Counted from the first letter of the stretch, positions 1 to 9,200 are shown. The stretch: DNA of 33,915 bases from CAYJAZ01 sp964371865 (GCA_964371865.1 CAYJOR010000027.1:1-33915), one strand, 5' to 3'. Translations and numbers: made by a program. Notes: a model not told the origin generated them from the letters alone.

Positions 1-11
1 GGGTGGGGGCT

Positions 12-66
12 TGGGGGAGGGAAAACCTCAACTTTTGCCAAAAGTTGTGGTTTTTCCTCCCCCAAA
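12..66 (-). terminator. Long G/C-rich hairpin, copy of the intergenic hairpin repeat
   Basis: The arm starting TTGGGGGAGG pairs with CCTCCCCCAA around a very short loop, and the stem continues inward through CAACTTTTG/AAAAGTTG. It is the second of two hairpins in tandem downstream of the minus-strand amidohydrolase-like gene. Its reverse complement resembles the GGTTTTCCCCCTC-type arms found after several other genes here. It is probably a terminator or REP-like repeat; termination itself is inferred. Confidence 0.6.
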
Positions 67-83
67 ATTGCAAACTAGAATGA

Positions 84-137
84 GGTGGGGGAAAGCTTAC
101 CTTTATTGTTCATAAAAAGTATGCTTTCCCCCCTCAA
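84..137 (-). terminator. Hairpin terminator/repeat after the amidohydrolase-like gene
   Basis: Arms GGGGGAAAGCTTAC and GTATGCTTTCCCCC form a near-perfect stem about 20 bases downstream of the stop codon of the 158-994 gene. It belongs to the same hairpin family seen after GRE1, the TIGR04076-like gene, GRE3, the third DctP and the PFK gene. Confidence 0.65.
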
Positions 138-157
138 TAAATTGTATTTATAAAACT

Positions 158-994
158 CTATTTATTGAGCTTTAAAATTCTCGCTGCGTTTTCATACATA
201 ACTTTTTTTCTTACTTCATCAGTGAGGTCAAAGTTAGCGTAAGCGTCAAGAGCGTCTTCAATTTCGATAAATGGATGAGCAGATGCAAATACTACTTTAT
301 CTTGAATAATACCAGACATTGCATCTACAAATACATCTTTCATAGGTGCTCTTTCATATTCTGAAAAATCCATGTAAACATTTGCATTTCTAAGGCAAGC
401 ATATACAGCTTCATTTACAAAAGGATAGCCACCGTGAGACATAATAAGAGTAAGTTCAGGAAAATCTCTTGCAACAGTATCAATCTGGCAAGGGTTACAG
501 TATTCCATAAGCGCACCAGATACTTGTGGCGGAGGTGCCATGGTGATGAAAACAGGAATATCTAATTCAGCACATTTTGTATAGATAGGATAAAAACGAG
601 CTTCACTAGCAGGAATATGAGCTAGATAAGGGTCGATAGCGATACCTTTCATACCATGTACTTCATACGCTTTTACAACTTCTTGAACAGCAGCCATTTT
701 TTTATGAGGATCAACACCCCAGAAGCCTACGAATCTATCAGGATGTTGTTGACAGAATTCTAAAACTGAACCGTTGTTAGTTGGTGAACCATAGGTTGTT
801 TCAGCATCTCTACCTGTTATAACTGCAAGGTCAACGCCTAATTTGTCGAGCCTTTCCATGATAGCAGGAAGTTCTTGTGGTTTTCTTGCTTCAAAGCCGA
901 TAGCTTCACAAGCTGCTTTGAACATAGCACTGTTTTTTATGCCATTAATGATTTCTTCAGTGTTTGGGCGAAAGCGAAAGTCAATAATTTTCAT
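158..994 (-). CDS. Amidohydrolase-2-like TIM-barrel protein, probably lacking the metal site
   Basis: 278 aa, about the usual length for a small amidohydrolase-2 (COG2159-type) barrel. Barrel-like segments are visible: the N-terminal strand MKIIDFRFRP, FVGFWGVDPHK near residue 90, KGIAIDPYL near 116, LDIPVFIT near 145, LTLIMSHGGYPF near 185 and VVFASAHPF near 235. In metal-dependent members the first strand carries HxH and the last carries a metal-binding Asp (GSDxP). Here these read RFR and ASAHP, so most metal ligands look absent and only the His in SHGG remains. It is the last gene of a minus-strand run with the TRAP genes, 34 bases after DctQM, so a role linked to isethionate or sulfonate uptake is likely. 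Its function is unknown; it could be a metal-independent hydrolase or lyase, or a non-catalytic binding protein. Confidence 0.7.
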   Translation of the reverse strand: MKIIDFRFRPNTEEIINGIKNSAMFKAACEAIGFEARKPQELPAIMERLDKLGVDLAVITGRDAETTYGSPTNNGSVLEFCQQHPDRFVGFWGVDPHKKMAAVQEVVKAYEVHGMKGIAIDPYLAHIPASEARFYPIYTKCAELDIPVFITMAPPPQVSGALMEYCNPCQIDTVARDFPELTLIMSHGGYPFVNEAVYACLRNANVYMDFSEYERAPMKDVFVDAMSGIIQDKVVFASAHPFIEIEDALDAYANFDLTDEVRKKVMYENAARILKLNK

Positions 995-1028
995 TTCATA
1001 TCCTTTTATTTTGTTTATGTTTTATAGT

Positions 1029-2963
1029 TTAGATTAAGAATAATGACAGTTGAGGAACAAATGTGAATATTAATAAGAGAACAATCATCAATAGAATCAT
1101 AGGTACAACGTGCTTTGCAAGAGGTGCTAAGCTTGCTTTTGCAACACATGATGCTACGAATAGGTTTACACCAACAGGAGGAGTAATAAATCCAATCGCA
1201 AGGTTCATAACCATGATGATACCAAAGTGCAATGGTGATACACCTACGCCTGTAATAACAGGTAATAATATTGGAGTAAGAATAACAATCGCCGCTAATG
1301 CTTCCATAAAGATACCAACAATAAGAAGAAGTAAGTTTATAAGAAGTAATATGTAGATAGGATTGTTTGTGATATCTAAAATACCTTTTGCAATAATACC
1401 CGGTACGTTTTCGATAGTCATTATGTTACCGAAGATAGTAGCCATCGCCATAAGAATAATAATAGTTGCAGAAGTTTCAGCTGCTTCAATACAAGAAGTG
1501 ATAACTCTTTTTAAATTTAATTCTTTGTATACGAATAAACCAACAATCAATCCGTAGAGAGCAGCAACCGCCGCAGCTTCTGTTGGAGTCATAAGACCAC
1601 CGTAGATACCACCAAGAACGATTACAGGAACAAGCATAGCCCATTTTGCTTTCCAAAAAGCAGCAACAACAGTCACTGCGGAACGTTCTCTTTGTTCGCC
1701 TTTCCAACCTTGTTTTTTAGAGTAGAAATAAGCGTAAAGCATAAGAACAATACCGGTTGAAATACCAGGAACAATACCGCCAATAAATAAATCACCAATT
1801 GATACCTGTGCAGAAACACCGTATACAACAAATGGATTTGATGGGGGAATCATAACACCTATTGAACCTGCAGCAGCAACTAAAGCACCGGAAAAATATT
1901 TATCATACCCTCTTTCAACCATCGCAGGAATGGTAAGTGCACCAATAGCAGCAACAGTAGCAGGACCGGAACCCGAAATTGCACCGAAGAACATACAAGT
2001 AGCAACCGCAGTTAATGCCATACCACCATGAAGTCCACCAAGCATTTCATCAGCAAAAGAAAGAAGTCTTGCAGAAAGTCCACCGGCTCCCATGAAAACG
2101 CCGGCCGCAATAAAGAAAGGGATTGCCATAATTGGGAAGCTATCAATAGATGTGAAAGCTACTTGTGAAACATATTGAATAGGAAGTGTTCCCGCTGCAA
2201 GAATTGTTGCCATTGCAGATAAACCAAGAGAAATAGCAACAGGTACACCAATAAGACATAAAATTAAGAAATAACCAAATAATACAGGGAGTGGAGCAAT
2301 ATAATCATACCAATAAGGAATACTTGGAAAATAGAGAGCTGTAATAACGGGGTATAATGGCGCCCAAATTGCGATACACAAGAAGATTGCAAGAGGTGCA
2401 TCTTTTTTACATTTTTTAAGTGAGCTTTTCAAACATTGTAAGTTTCTCAAAGTCATTAACCCAAACCCAAAAGGGAGAATGAAGTATGGAATTAAAAATG
2501 GAATTTGAAGAGCTGTTGTTAGTTGTGGATAAGTCATAAGTCTTTCGATTTGTGACCAACCTGTATACATAATGATTACTGTAAGAAGAGCAAAGCAAAC
2601 ATCCATAATAACGAGGAAAATATGTTGCCATCTATCAGAAAGGGCATTATAAACAATATCAATTCTGATTGCAGTACGTTTTTTTATACTTACGCTTAAT
2701 GCGAGATATGAAATCCAGATAAATATGTATCTGGAAACTTCTTCAGTCCAAACCATTGCGCCAGCAGTATCTGTAAAAGTAGTGATAACGTAGCGATAAA
2801 ATGTTTGTAATGATATAAAAAAGATTATTGAAAGTAAGCCTATAACAAGAAAAATCTTTTCAAAATTATTATCTAACCATGAGAAAAAACTACCAGAAGG
2901 CTGAAAACCATCATCATCATGTTCTATTTCGAGATACTTTCCTGAGCATTCATTCTGAGACAT
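1029..2963 (-). CDS. TRAP transporter fused small and large membrane subunit (DctQM)
   Basis: 644 aa integral membrane protein. Residues 1 to about 200 form the DctQ part with four hydrophobic helices. From about 205 onward is the DctM part, with typical motifs: IAIPFF-like MAIPFFIAAG, GAISGSGPATVAAIGALTIPAM, VMIPPSNPFVVYG and AIGFITPPVGVNLFVA. The Q and M parts are fused, as in many sulfonate and sialate TRAP systems, whereas the other TRAP system in this window has separate Q and M genes. It lies between a binding-protein gene (58-base gap) and the amidohydrolase-like gene. Sodium-driven uptake of an organic acid is the family role. Isethionate is inferred as substrate because the divergent block carries an IslA-like enzyme. 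Confidence 0.92.
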   Translation of the reverse strand: MSQNECSGKYLEIEHDDDGFQPSGSFFSWLDNNFEKIFLVIGLLSIIFFISLQTFYRYVITTFTDTAGAMVWTEEVSRYIFIWISYLALSVSIKKRTAIRIDIVYNALSDRWQHIFLVIMDVCFALLTVIIMYTGWSQIERLMTYPQLTTALQIPFLIPYFILPFGFGLMTLRNLQCLKSSLKKCKKDAPLAIFLCIAIWAPLYPVITALYFPSIPYWYDYIAPLPVLFGYFLILCLIGVPVAISLGLSAMATILAAGTLPIQYVSQVAFTSIDSFPIMAIPFFIAAGVFMGAGGLSARLLSFADEMLGGLHGGMALTAVATCMFFGAISGSGPATVAAIGALTIPAMVERGYDKYFSGALVAAAGSIGVMIPPSNPFVVYGVSAQVSIGDLFIGGIVPGISTGIVLMLYAYFYSKKQGWKGEQRERSAVTVVAAFWKAKWAMLVPVIVLGGIYGGLMTPTEAAAVAALYGLIVGLFVYKELNLKRVITSCIEAAETSATIIILMAMATIFGNIMTIENVPGIIAKGILDITNNPIYILLLINLLLLIVGIFMEALAAIVILTPILLPVITGVGVSPLHFGIIMVMNLAIGFITPPVGVNLFVASCVAKASLAPLAKHVVPMILLMIVLLLIFTFVPQLSLFLI

Positions 2964-3021
2964 AGAAACTCCTTATTCATAATATTAAGGTCTAGGGATT
3001 ACAAAGAATTATTTTCAACAT

Positions 3022-4035
3022 TTATTTTTGCGTTGCACTTATCAGAGCTATAGCTTCACTTAAATCGTCAGCGTATTGGTCACGAACTTTTTGAGTCATT
3101 TCGTAAAGTTTTTTTCGTTCAGCATCAGAAAGTTTTGTAATAGTGATGTTTCTATCTGCAAACGCCTGAACAGCTTTTGCTTCTAACTCTTTTGATATTT
3201 CACGTTGCCATTCAACTGCTTCACGCGCAGCTTCTGAAATGACTTCTTTTTGCTCAGGAGTGAGGCTATACCATTTGTCTTTATTGATATAAAGGATGTG
3301 CATTGAGTAGTTATGTGCTGAATCATTAGCATATTTGAGAACTTCAGTATGTTTTGCATCATTTAGAAGGGAGTAGGTGTTACCTTCGGCATCAACAGTA
3401 CCCTGTTGTAGTGCTGTATAAGTTTCACCCCAAGATACAGGAGTTGGGTTCATACCTAAGCTTTTTGCAACTTCTACTTCAATAGGAGAATCCGTAGTAC
3501 GAATTTTTAATCCTTTTAGATCTTGAACAGTAGTAATAGGTTTATTGGTTGTTACAAAGTTTCTGTAACCATATTGAGAATACATTACAGGCACAAGCCC
3601 TATACTTTCAGCAACTTCTTTGTAATATTCACCAAGCTTACCACTATCAAGTCCTTTAAAAAAATTATCTTGATATTTAGGACTTGTTATATAAGGTAAA
3701 TCTAAAGCCATAAAAGCTTTATGGAAAGAAGCCATGTTTGGACTTGAGGAAGAGCTCATATCAAAAGTACCGGCTTGTGCTGCTTCAGTTGTTACACGAT
3801 CGCTTCCAAGCATTGCATTACCGAAAATTTGAATTTCGATTTTACCATCGCTTTTCTTTTCAACGAGTTCTTTAAATTTTTCATACCCAACGGTAACGTT
3901 ATTACCCGGTGCCATTGGATGCCCAATTCTAAGAATGAAAGGACGTGCTACTTCTTCCACACTTGTTATTATTGCTCCGTATGCCATAACAAATAAAGCA
4001 ACAACAATGACTATAAACGGTGTTTTAGTTTTCAT
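3022..4035 (-). CDS. TRAP substrate-binding protein (DctP family), likely for isethionate
   Basis: 337 aa periplasmic solute-binding protein. The N-terminus has a hydrophobic segment (residues 6-25) that serves as signal peptide or anchor, without an obvious AxA cleavage site. The body has the DctP pattern: GHPMAPGN, FKELVEKKSDGKIEI, GLKIRTTDSPIE near residue 175 with the anion-binding Arg expected in TRAP proteins, and GETYTALQQGTVDAEGN. The start is supported by GGAGGAG eight bases upstream. It is the first gene of the minus-strand TRAP operon and sits behind a sigma-54-like promoter. Isethionate is inferred from the neighbouring IslA-like enzyme and the shared upstream TGTTGCAAAAATA motif. 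Another C2/C3 sulfonate or carboxylate remains possible. Confidence 0.88.
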   Translation of the reverse strand: MKTKTPFIVIVVALFVMAYGAIITSVEEVARPFILRIGHPMAPGNNVTVGYEKFKELVEKKSDGKIEIQIFGNAMLGSDRVTTEAAQAGTFDMSSSSSPNMASFHKAFMALDLPYITSPKYQDNFFKGLDSGKLGEYYKEVAESIGLVPVMYSQYGYRNFVTTNKPITTVQDLKGLKIRTTDSPIEVEVAKSLGMNPTPVSWGETYTALQQGTVDAEGNTYSLLNDAKHTEVLKYANDSAHNYSMHILYINKDKWYSLTPEQKEVISEAAREAVEWQREISKELEAKAVQAFADRNITITKLSDAERKKLYEMTQKVRDQYADDLSEAIALISATQK

Positions 4036-4087
4036 ACTCTAAATCTCCTCCATAAATTCAGCCACATTTTTTTCTTATTGTTCCTTT

Positions 4088-4105
4088 TTGCACAAACTAT
4101 ACCAA
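4088..4105 (-). promoter_or_regulatory. Sigma-54-like -24/-12 promoter of the first TRAP operon
   Basis: Read on the minus strand it is TTTGGTATAGTTTGTGCA: GG and GC are separated by exactly 10 bases. The -24 box is weaker than consensus (TGGTA instead of TGGCA). It lies about 55 bases upstream of the DctP start. Confidence 0.55.
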
Positions 4106-4307
4106 AGTAATAATATACTTGATTAGCTATTATAGCGATAAAACAGGTACTTAGATTGTAAATTATTATGTTTAATCTCTCTAAAAGCATTAAATGGTGC
4201 AAGTGTGCAACTATTGAGTTTTATTTCTAATAAGTACTCTCTGTATAGCAAAATAGCTTATTTAGCAGTCTTCTTTGTTATTTTATTCACATGATAATAT
4301 ATAAAGT

Positions 4308-4368
4308 CGCATTTTTGCAATATTTTTCTAGAAATATCTTAATAATGTTGTATTTTTGCAACAATAAG
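4308..4368 (-). promoter_or_regulatory. Candidate upstream activator sites with TTGCAAAAAT cores
   Basis: The minus strand reads TGTTGCAAAAATA (near 4351-4364) and ATTGCAAAAATG (near 4309-4320), about 210-265 bases upstream of the -24/-12 promoter of the TRAP operon. The core TGTTGCAAAAATA also occurs upstream of islA. Assignment to the 4656-6029 activator is inferred. Confidence 0.45.
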
Positions 4369-4518
4369 TGTTTTGTATTATTTAGATATGGCTCCAATAT
4401 TCTATATAAAATAAATAAAATAAGGTTATAATGCAAAATAAGAATTTTATATTCCTAATAAGATGTAAAAATGTGCAATAGTTTTATTTAGTGAAAAAAA
4501 GAACAAAAAGGGTGAAAA

Positions 4519-4561
4519 TTTGAAGCGCACTAAACTAAGCTGTTTTGTAGTGCACTTCAAA
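4519..4561 (-). terminator. Rho-independent terminator of the first sigma-54 activator gene
   Basis: TTTGAAGCGCACTA pairs with TAGTGCACTTCAAA with one mismatch. On the minus strand the hairpin is followed by T-rich sequence. It lies about 95 bases after the activator stop codon. Confidence 0.65.
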
Positions 4562-4655
4562 ATACTTTTCGGCTGTATTTGTAAACTGTTTTATTAAAAG
4601 CTTATAAATCGCTACATTCAGAACTAAACTAAGATTTTTTAAATAGAAACATACC

Positions 4656-6029
4656 CTAGTTGTTTAATTTTCTAAATATTGTACTTCTATTTACTTGAAA
4701 TACTTCAGCAACTTTTTGAACTGAACCATGATAAGCAATAGCTTTTTGTAAAAATTCTTTTTCTTTTATAGCCATTATATCCTTTAATGAACCTTTACTA
4801 CCTGTTATTTCGTCAAAATTCTCTTCTTGAATGTTTTGTGTGTAGAGTTGTTTTGGTAAATCGCTTGGTTTTATAAGGGGACTATCTTGTGTGATTACAA
4901 GTGAGTGAATCATATTTTGTAATTGTCTGATATTTCCAGGCCAGCTATAGTTTTCTAAAAGGTCGAGGGTAGAGTCCATAAATGTAATATTTTTATGATA
5001 CTTACTTGAATAAATTCTTAAGTAGTGCTGCACGAGAGGAATAATAGCATCTTTTCTCTCTGCTAATGTTGGAATAATAACAGAGGCAACATTTAGACGA
5101 TAAAATAAATCACTTCTAAATGAACCTTGCTCAACACACTCTTCAAGATTTCGATTCGTTGCAGCGATAATTCTTACATCAACATTTCTCACTTTGGTGT
5201 CACCAAGACGCATAATTTCACCATCTTGAAGAATACGTAATAGTCTTGTTTGCATAGATAATGGTAGTTCACCAATTTCATCAAGAAACACGGTGCCTTT
5301 ATCTGCAAGTTCAAAATAACCTGCCTTACCTTTGTTTGATGCACCGGTGAATGCGCCTTGTACATAACCGAACATTTCAGATTCGTTTAAGGTTTCTGAG
5401 ATGACACCGCAGTCTACTTTTAAAAAGAGGTTATCCTTTCTAAGGCTTTGCGAGTGGGTGTATCTAGCAAAAACATCTTTACCGACACCGGTTTGACCGA
5501 GTAAAAGAATTGTTGCATCAGTTTTTGCAACTTGATCTAAATATTTTTTTACTTTTAGTGAACCTTCGCTTGAAAAAATTATATTAGCTGAGTCATTATT
5601 CTGTTGTGAAATTGCTGAAAGCTGTTCATGATAATAGGATATAAGATTTTTTTGTTCGCTAACTTGCTCAGTCAGATTACTAATCATGGTGATATTTCTT
5701 ACGAAAGTGACTACAAGGCATAAATTGCCATCTGCATCAAAAACAGGTAAGCCAGAGAGGATAAGTTTTTCACCATTCTTTAGCTGTTGAACATAGGTTT
5801 GAGTTTTGTGTGTTCTTACAACATCAGGATTTACAACACTATCAAAAAAACCCAACCTAACAAGATCTCGAACATTTTTACCTAATATATCTTTTCCAGC
5901 TATCCCTGTGAGCTGTTCATACATTTTATTTACGTGTAAGGCTTTACCTTCATGATCACTAATGAATATACCATCAGTGAGGGAATCTAGGATATTTATA
6001 AAGTTTTCTTTAATTTTATTTGCGCTCAT
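4656..6029 (-). CDS. Sigma-54-dependent activator, PAS-AAA+-Fis
   Basis: 457 aa cytoplasmic enhancer-binding protein. A single PAS domain (residues about 10-115) would sense a small molecule. A short coiled-coil-like linker (115-145) leads to a complete AAA+ domain: Walker A GQTGVGKD 178-185, sigma-54 contact loop GAFTGA 225-230, Walker B TVFLDEI 246-252 and SWPGNIRQL near 362. A Fis-type helix-turn-helix ends the protein (about 430-457). The gene lies between the TRAP operon and islA, both of which have sigma-54-type promoters and share a TGTTGCAAAAATA motif, so it is the likely activator of isethionate uptake and cleavage. The ligand, perhaps isethionate itself, is inferred. The start is supported by AGGATAGG upstream. 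Confidence 0.93.
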   Translation of the reverse strand: MSANKIKENFINILDSLTDGIFISDHEGKALHVNKMYEQLTGIAGKDILGKNVRDLVRLGFFDSVVNPDVVRTHKTQTYVQQLKNGEKLILSGLPVFDADGNLCLVVTFVRNITMISNLTEQVSEQKNLISYYHEQLSAISQQNNDSANIIFSSEGSLKVKKYLDQVAKTDATILLLGQTGVGKDVFARYTHSQSLRKDNLFLKVDCGVISETLNESEMFGYVQGAFTGASNKGKAGYFELADKGTVFLDEIGELPLSMQTRLLRILQDGEIMRLGDTKVRNVDVRIIAATNRNLEECVEQGSFRSDLFYRLNVASVIIPTLAERKDAIIPLVQHYLRIYSSKYHKNITFMDSTLDLLENYSWPGNIRQLQNMIHSLVITQDSPLIKPSDLPKQLYTQNIQEENFDEITGSKGSLKDIMAIKEKEFLQKAIAYHGSVQKVAEVFQVNRSTIFRKLNN

Positions 6030-6337
6030 AAACCTATCCTTGAAATTGAGATTCTGTATAAGTATTCTATTTTCTCTATTAAAACAAGTTTTATTATTTT
6101 TTAAATAGAAAATTCATTCATCATACTTTCTAAATAGTTCAAAAAAGCACAAATGGAAAATTCTATAAAAAAAATTATTGATCAGTAAATAAAATCTAAT
6201 TTTATTAAGCTAAAATACTAATTTAAAGTTAATGTTGTAAATTTGAGACTTAAACACTCTCTTTACTTAAAAACCTAATAAATAGCTATAATATTAGATA
6301 AGTCAGCTATAATTAAAAGATCTTAAAAGAGAATAGT

Positions 6338-6401
6338 CTTATTTATGCAACATGAGATTATCACTTTTTAGGGTCTTTCTATGGAATGTTGCAAAAATAA
6401 G
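6338..6401 (+). promoter_or_regulatory. Inverted-repeat activator sites upstream of islA
   Basis: CTTATTTATGCAACAT (6338-6353) and ATGTTGCAAAAATAAG (6386-6401) are inverted copies with one mismatch in 16, separated by 32 bases. They lie about 90-150 bases upstream of the islA -24 element, a normal distance for a sigma-54 enhancer. The right arm shares TGTTGCAAAAATA with the region upstream of the first TRAP operon. Confidence 0.6.
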
Positions 6402-6486
6402 ACTTTTCGGGGTTTTTACAACAGGTAAATAGATAGTTAAAAAAAGAACAAGTGGTAATATATTATAATTATTATAAAAAAATAAA

Positions 6487-6504
6487 TTGGCACACTTGGT
6501 GCTA
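6487..6504 (+). promoter_or_regulatory. Sigma-54 -24/-12 promoter of islA
   Basis: TTGGCACACTTGGTGCTA has a perfect TTGGCAC -24 box, with GG (6489-6490) and GC (6501-6502) separated by 10 bases. Transcription would start near 6513. Confidence 0.8.
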
Positions 6505-6613
6505 TATAGAAACCAGTGAAGGCAACGAAACTAGAATAAACTTCATAATAAAGCAAATATTCTAGAATTAGATAATAAAACAAAAAAATAATTATATTTT
6601 TAGGAGAATGGTT

Positions 6614-9109
6614 ATGGCTCAATTAGCATGTGATTGTATGTCAATCCAAGAACAACGTCTAATGGACAACATTGAAGGTAAAGAAGATCGTTTTCGCGCA
6701 ACTCACCAACGCGTTTTCCGTATGCTTGATAAATTTGGTGGTACAAAACCTCAAATTGATATCGAAAGAGCACTTTATTTTACAGAATCAATGAAAGAAA
6801 CCGAAGGTGAAATGCTTTGTCTAAGATGGGCAAAAGCTCTTTATCATATCGCAGAAAACATGACAGTTTACGTTCAAGAAGACCAACTTTTATTAGGACG
6901 TGCAGGAACTGACACAGGTCGTTACGGTATTCTTTATCCTGAATTAGACGGTGACTTCCTTGATATCGCAGTAAAAGAATTGCCAAGCAGAAAAACTTCT
7001 CCTGCTACAATTTCAGAAGCTGACGCAAAACGCGTAGTTGAAGAAATTGCTCCTTTCTGGAAAGGTAAAACCTTTCACGAAAAACTAAACGCTGCTCTTC
7101 CACCAGAAGTACACAAATTAACATACGATGATCCTGATGGTTTGATTTCACGTTACATTGTAAACGAAACTGCATCATTCCGTTCATCAATTCAATGGGT
7201 TCACGATTACGAAAAAATCCTCAAAAGAGGTTTCAACGATATCAAACGTGAAGCGCAAGAAAAATTAGCTGCTTTAGATCCATTAAGCCCAGCTGATGCT
7301 GTTGAGAAAAAACCATTCTTAGAAGGTATCATAATAGTTTGTGAAGCTATAGTTCTATGGGCAAAACGCCACGCTGTAAAAGCACGTGAAATGGCTGCTG
7401 TTGAAACAAATCCAGCTCGTAAAGCAGAATTAATCCGTATGGCTGAAAATGCTGAACATGTTCCTGGTGAACCAGCTCGTGACTTCTGGGAAGCATGTCA
7501 ATCACAATGGTTCTGCCAAATGTTCTCACGTATCGAACAAAAAACAGGCACAACAATTTCTAACGGTCGTATGGACCAATACTTCTTCCCTTATTATGAA
7601 AAAGATATGGAAGCGGGTAAAATCACAGAAGAAAGCGCTATCGAACTCCTCGAATGTATGTGGGTTGGTATGGCTGAATTTATTGATATGTACATCTCTC
7701 CTACAGGTGGTGCATTCAACGAAGGTTATGCTCACTGGGAAGCTGTAACAGTTGGTGGTCAAACACCTGAAGGTTATGACGCATGTAACGAATTGACTCA
7801 CCTTATCCTTAAATCTAAACGTGAATTCCCACTTCACTATCCTGACTTAGCAGCTCGTATTCACAGCCGCTGTTCAGATTCTTACCTCTATGATGTTGCT
7901 GAAACAATCAAAGACGGTACAGGTTTCCCGAAACTTATCAACGATGAAGAAGTAGTACCTCTTTACGTATCAAAAGGCGCAAGCTTTGCTGAGGCTTTAG
8001 ATTACGCAGTATCAGGTTGTACTGAAGCTCGTATGCCTAACAAAGATACCTATACTTCAGGTGGTGCGTATGTAAACTTCGCAGCTGCTGTTGAAATGGT
8101 TCTTCGTAACGGTAAAATGAAAAAATACGGCGATGCTGACCTTGGACTAAAAACAGGTGATCCTACAAAATTCACATCTTGGGATCAATTCTGGAATGCT
8201 TATGTAGAACAACATTTATTATTCTTACGTACTGCATTTGTTCAACAATATATCATCAACAATGTACGTGCAACCTGTTTTGCTCAACCAATGGGTTCAG
8301 CAATGCACGACCTTTGTATGAAACATTGTATCGACTTACACCAACCACAAATCCCTGAAGGTATCAACTTAGGTTACTTTGAATATATGGGTCTTGGTAC
8401 TGTAGTTGATTCGCTTTCAGCTATCAAAAAACTCGTATTTGAAGACAAAAAACTAACTATTTCTCAAATAATAGATGCTGTTGATGCTAACTTTGAAGGA
8501 TATGAAGATGTAGCTGCATTATTACGCACAGCTCCATGCTACGGAAATAATGAAGAATATGCTGATAACATCGGTCGTGCTATTGATAAAATTTCAGTAG
8601 AATACGGTGCTAAATACTCTAAAGAATTAGGTATGCACAACGATGTTCGTTACGTACCATTTACTTCACACGTACCATTTGGTAAAGTAGTTTCAGCTCT
8701 TCCTAACGGACGTAAAGAATTTACACCACTTTCAGATGGTTCATCAGCTTCTCACGGTGCTGACTCAAATGGTCCAACAGCTATCTTGCTCTCAAACTAC
8801 AATACTAAAAACTACGGTTTACGTGACCGTGCAGCTCGTATGCTCAACATCAAATTCACTCCTAAATGTCTTGAAGGTGAGCAAGGAACTGATAAATTGG
8901 TATCATTCATCCGTACATTCTGCGATCTCAAAATCTGGCACGTACAGTTCAACGTTATCAATAAATCAACTCTTGTTGCTGCAAAAGCTGATCCTGAAAA
9001 ATACAGAAACCTCATCGTTCGTATTGCTGGTTACTCTGCATACTTCGTTGATCTTTCTCCGGATCTACAAGACGATCTTATCGCTCGTACCGAACACGAA
9101 TCAATATAG
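6614..9109 (+). CDS. islA: Glycyl radical isethionate sulfite-lyase (IslA-like, GRE1)
   Basis: 831 aa, full length for the family. The reaction would be radical C-S cleavage of isethionate (2-hydroxyethanesulfonate) to acetaldehyde and sulfite, in the cytoplasm. Key residues (numbered from the 6614 Met) are the catalytic Cys469 and Glu471 in SGCTEARMPN, the glycyl radical Gly806 in VRIAGYSAYF, and Arg190, Gln194 (FRSSIQW) and Arg679 (DVRYVPF), matching the sulfonate-binding set known from IslA. I start at 6614 rather than 6608 because AGGAG (6602-6606) is seven bases upstream of it and only one base from the earlier ATG. Codons favour CGT, AAC and TTC, suggesting strong expression. A sigma-54 promoter, the matching activase downstream and a TRAP transporter nearby support the isethionate assignment. 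A closely related C2/C3 sulfonate is the main alternative. Confidence 0.87.
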   Translation: MAQLACDCMSIQEQRLMDNIEGKEDRFRATHQRVFRMLDKFGGTKPQIDIERALYFTESMKETEGEMLCLRWAKALYHIAENMTVYVQEDQLLLGRAGTDTGRYGILYPELDGDFLDIAVKELPSRKTSPATISEADAKRVVEEIAPFWKGKTFHEKLNAALPPEVHKLTYDDPDGLISRYIVNETASFRSSIQWVHDYEKILKRGFNDIKREAQEKLAALDPLSPADAVEKKPFLEGIIIVCEAIVLWAKRHAVKAREMAAVETNPARKAELIRMAENAEHVPGEPARDFWEACQSQWFCQMFSRIEQKTGTTISNGRMDQYFFPYYEKDMEAGKITEESAIELLECMWVGMAEFIDMYISPTGGAFNEGYAHWEAVTVGGQTPEGYDACNELTHLILKSKREFPLHYPDLAARIHSRCSDSYLYDVAETIKDGTGFPKLINDEEVVPLYVSKGASFAEALDYAVSGCTEARMPNKDTYTSGGAYVNFAAAVEMVLRNGKMKKYGDADLGLKTGDPTKFTSWDQFWNAYVEQHLLFLRTAFVQQYIINNVRATCFAQPMGSAMHDLCMKHCIDLHQPQIPEGINLGYFEYMGLGTVVDSLSAIKKLVFEDKKLTISQIIDAVDANFEGYEDVAALLRTAPCYGNNEEYADNIGRAIDKISVEYGAKYSKELGMHNDVRYVPFTSHVPFGKVVSALPNGRKEFTPLSDGSSASHGADSNGPTAILLSNYNTKNYGLRDRAARMLNIKFTPKCLEGEQGTDKLVSFIRTFCDLKIWHVQFNVINKSTLVAAKADPEKYRNLIVRIAGYSAYFVDLSPDLQDDLIARTEHESI

Positions 9110-9122
9110 TTTAGTGTAATTA

Positions 9123-9200
9123 TTGAGGGGGAAACCATGTTTTTTAGAAAAATGAGGTTTTCCCCTCAAACTCCACCTTTCCTTAAAAAACAATCAGGGT
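9123..9200 (+). terminator. Hairpin repeat between islA and its activase gene
   Basis: GAGGGGGAAACC pairs imperfectly with GGTTTTCCCCTC across a 17-base T- and A-rich loop, followed by CTCCACCTTTCCTTAAAAAA. It starts about 13 bases after the islA stop. The same hairpin plus tail occurs after other genes here. Read-through past it would set the amount of activase relative to lyase. Confidence 0.6.

Larger units (their letters stand above)
4036..4655. other. 620-base intergenic region: promoter, activator sites, terminator
   Basis: I see no gene here. On the minus strand it holds the terminator of the regulator gene, then upstream TTGCAAAAAT sites, then a sigma-54-like promoter and ribosome binding site for the TRAP operon. 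The rest is AT-rich with no further structure that I can support. Confidence 0.6.
6030..6613. other. 584-base regulatory region upstream of islA
   Basis: Between the divergent activator gene and islA there is no supportable gene. It contains a 16-base inverted pair (candidate activator sites), a sigma-54 promoter and a roughly 110-base untranslated leader. I could not assign a convincing promoter for the activator gene. Confidence 0.55.

Noticed and set aside
843..1356. Plus-strand reading frames opposite the amidohydrolase and DctQM genes
   Set aside because: They are antisense shadows without ribosome sites or recognisable domains. The same applies to other short frames overlapping the GREs, activators and transporters.
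6614..9109. Pyruvate formate-lyase annotation for the GREs
   Set aside because: They have a single Cys followed by T/A-E (GCTE or GCAE) rather than the adjacent Cys-Cys of PFL, and carry the Arg/Gln/Arg sulfonate pattern.
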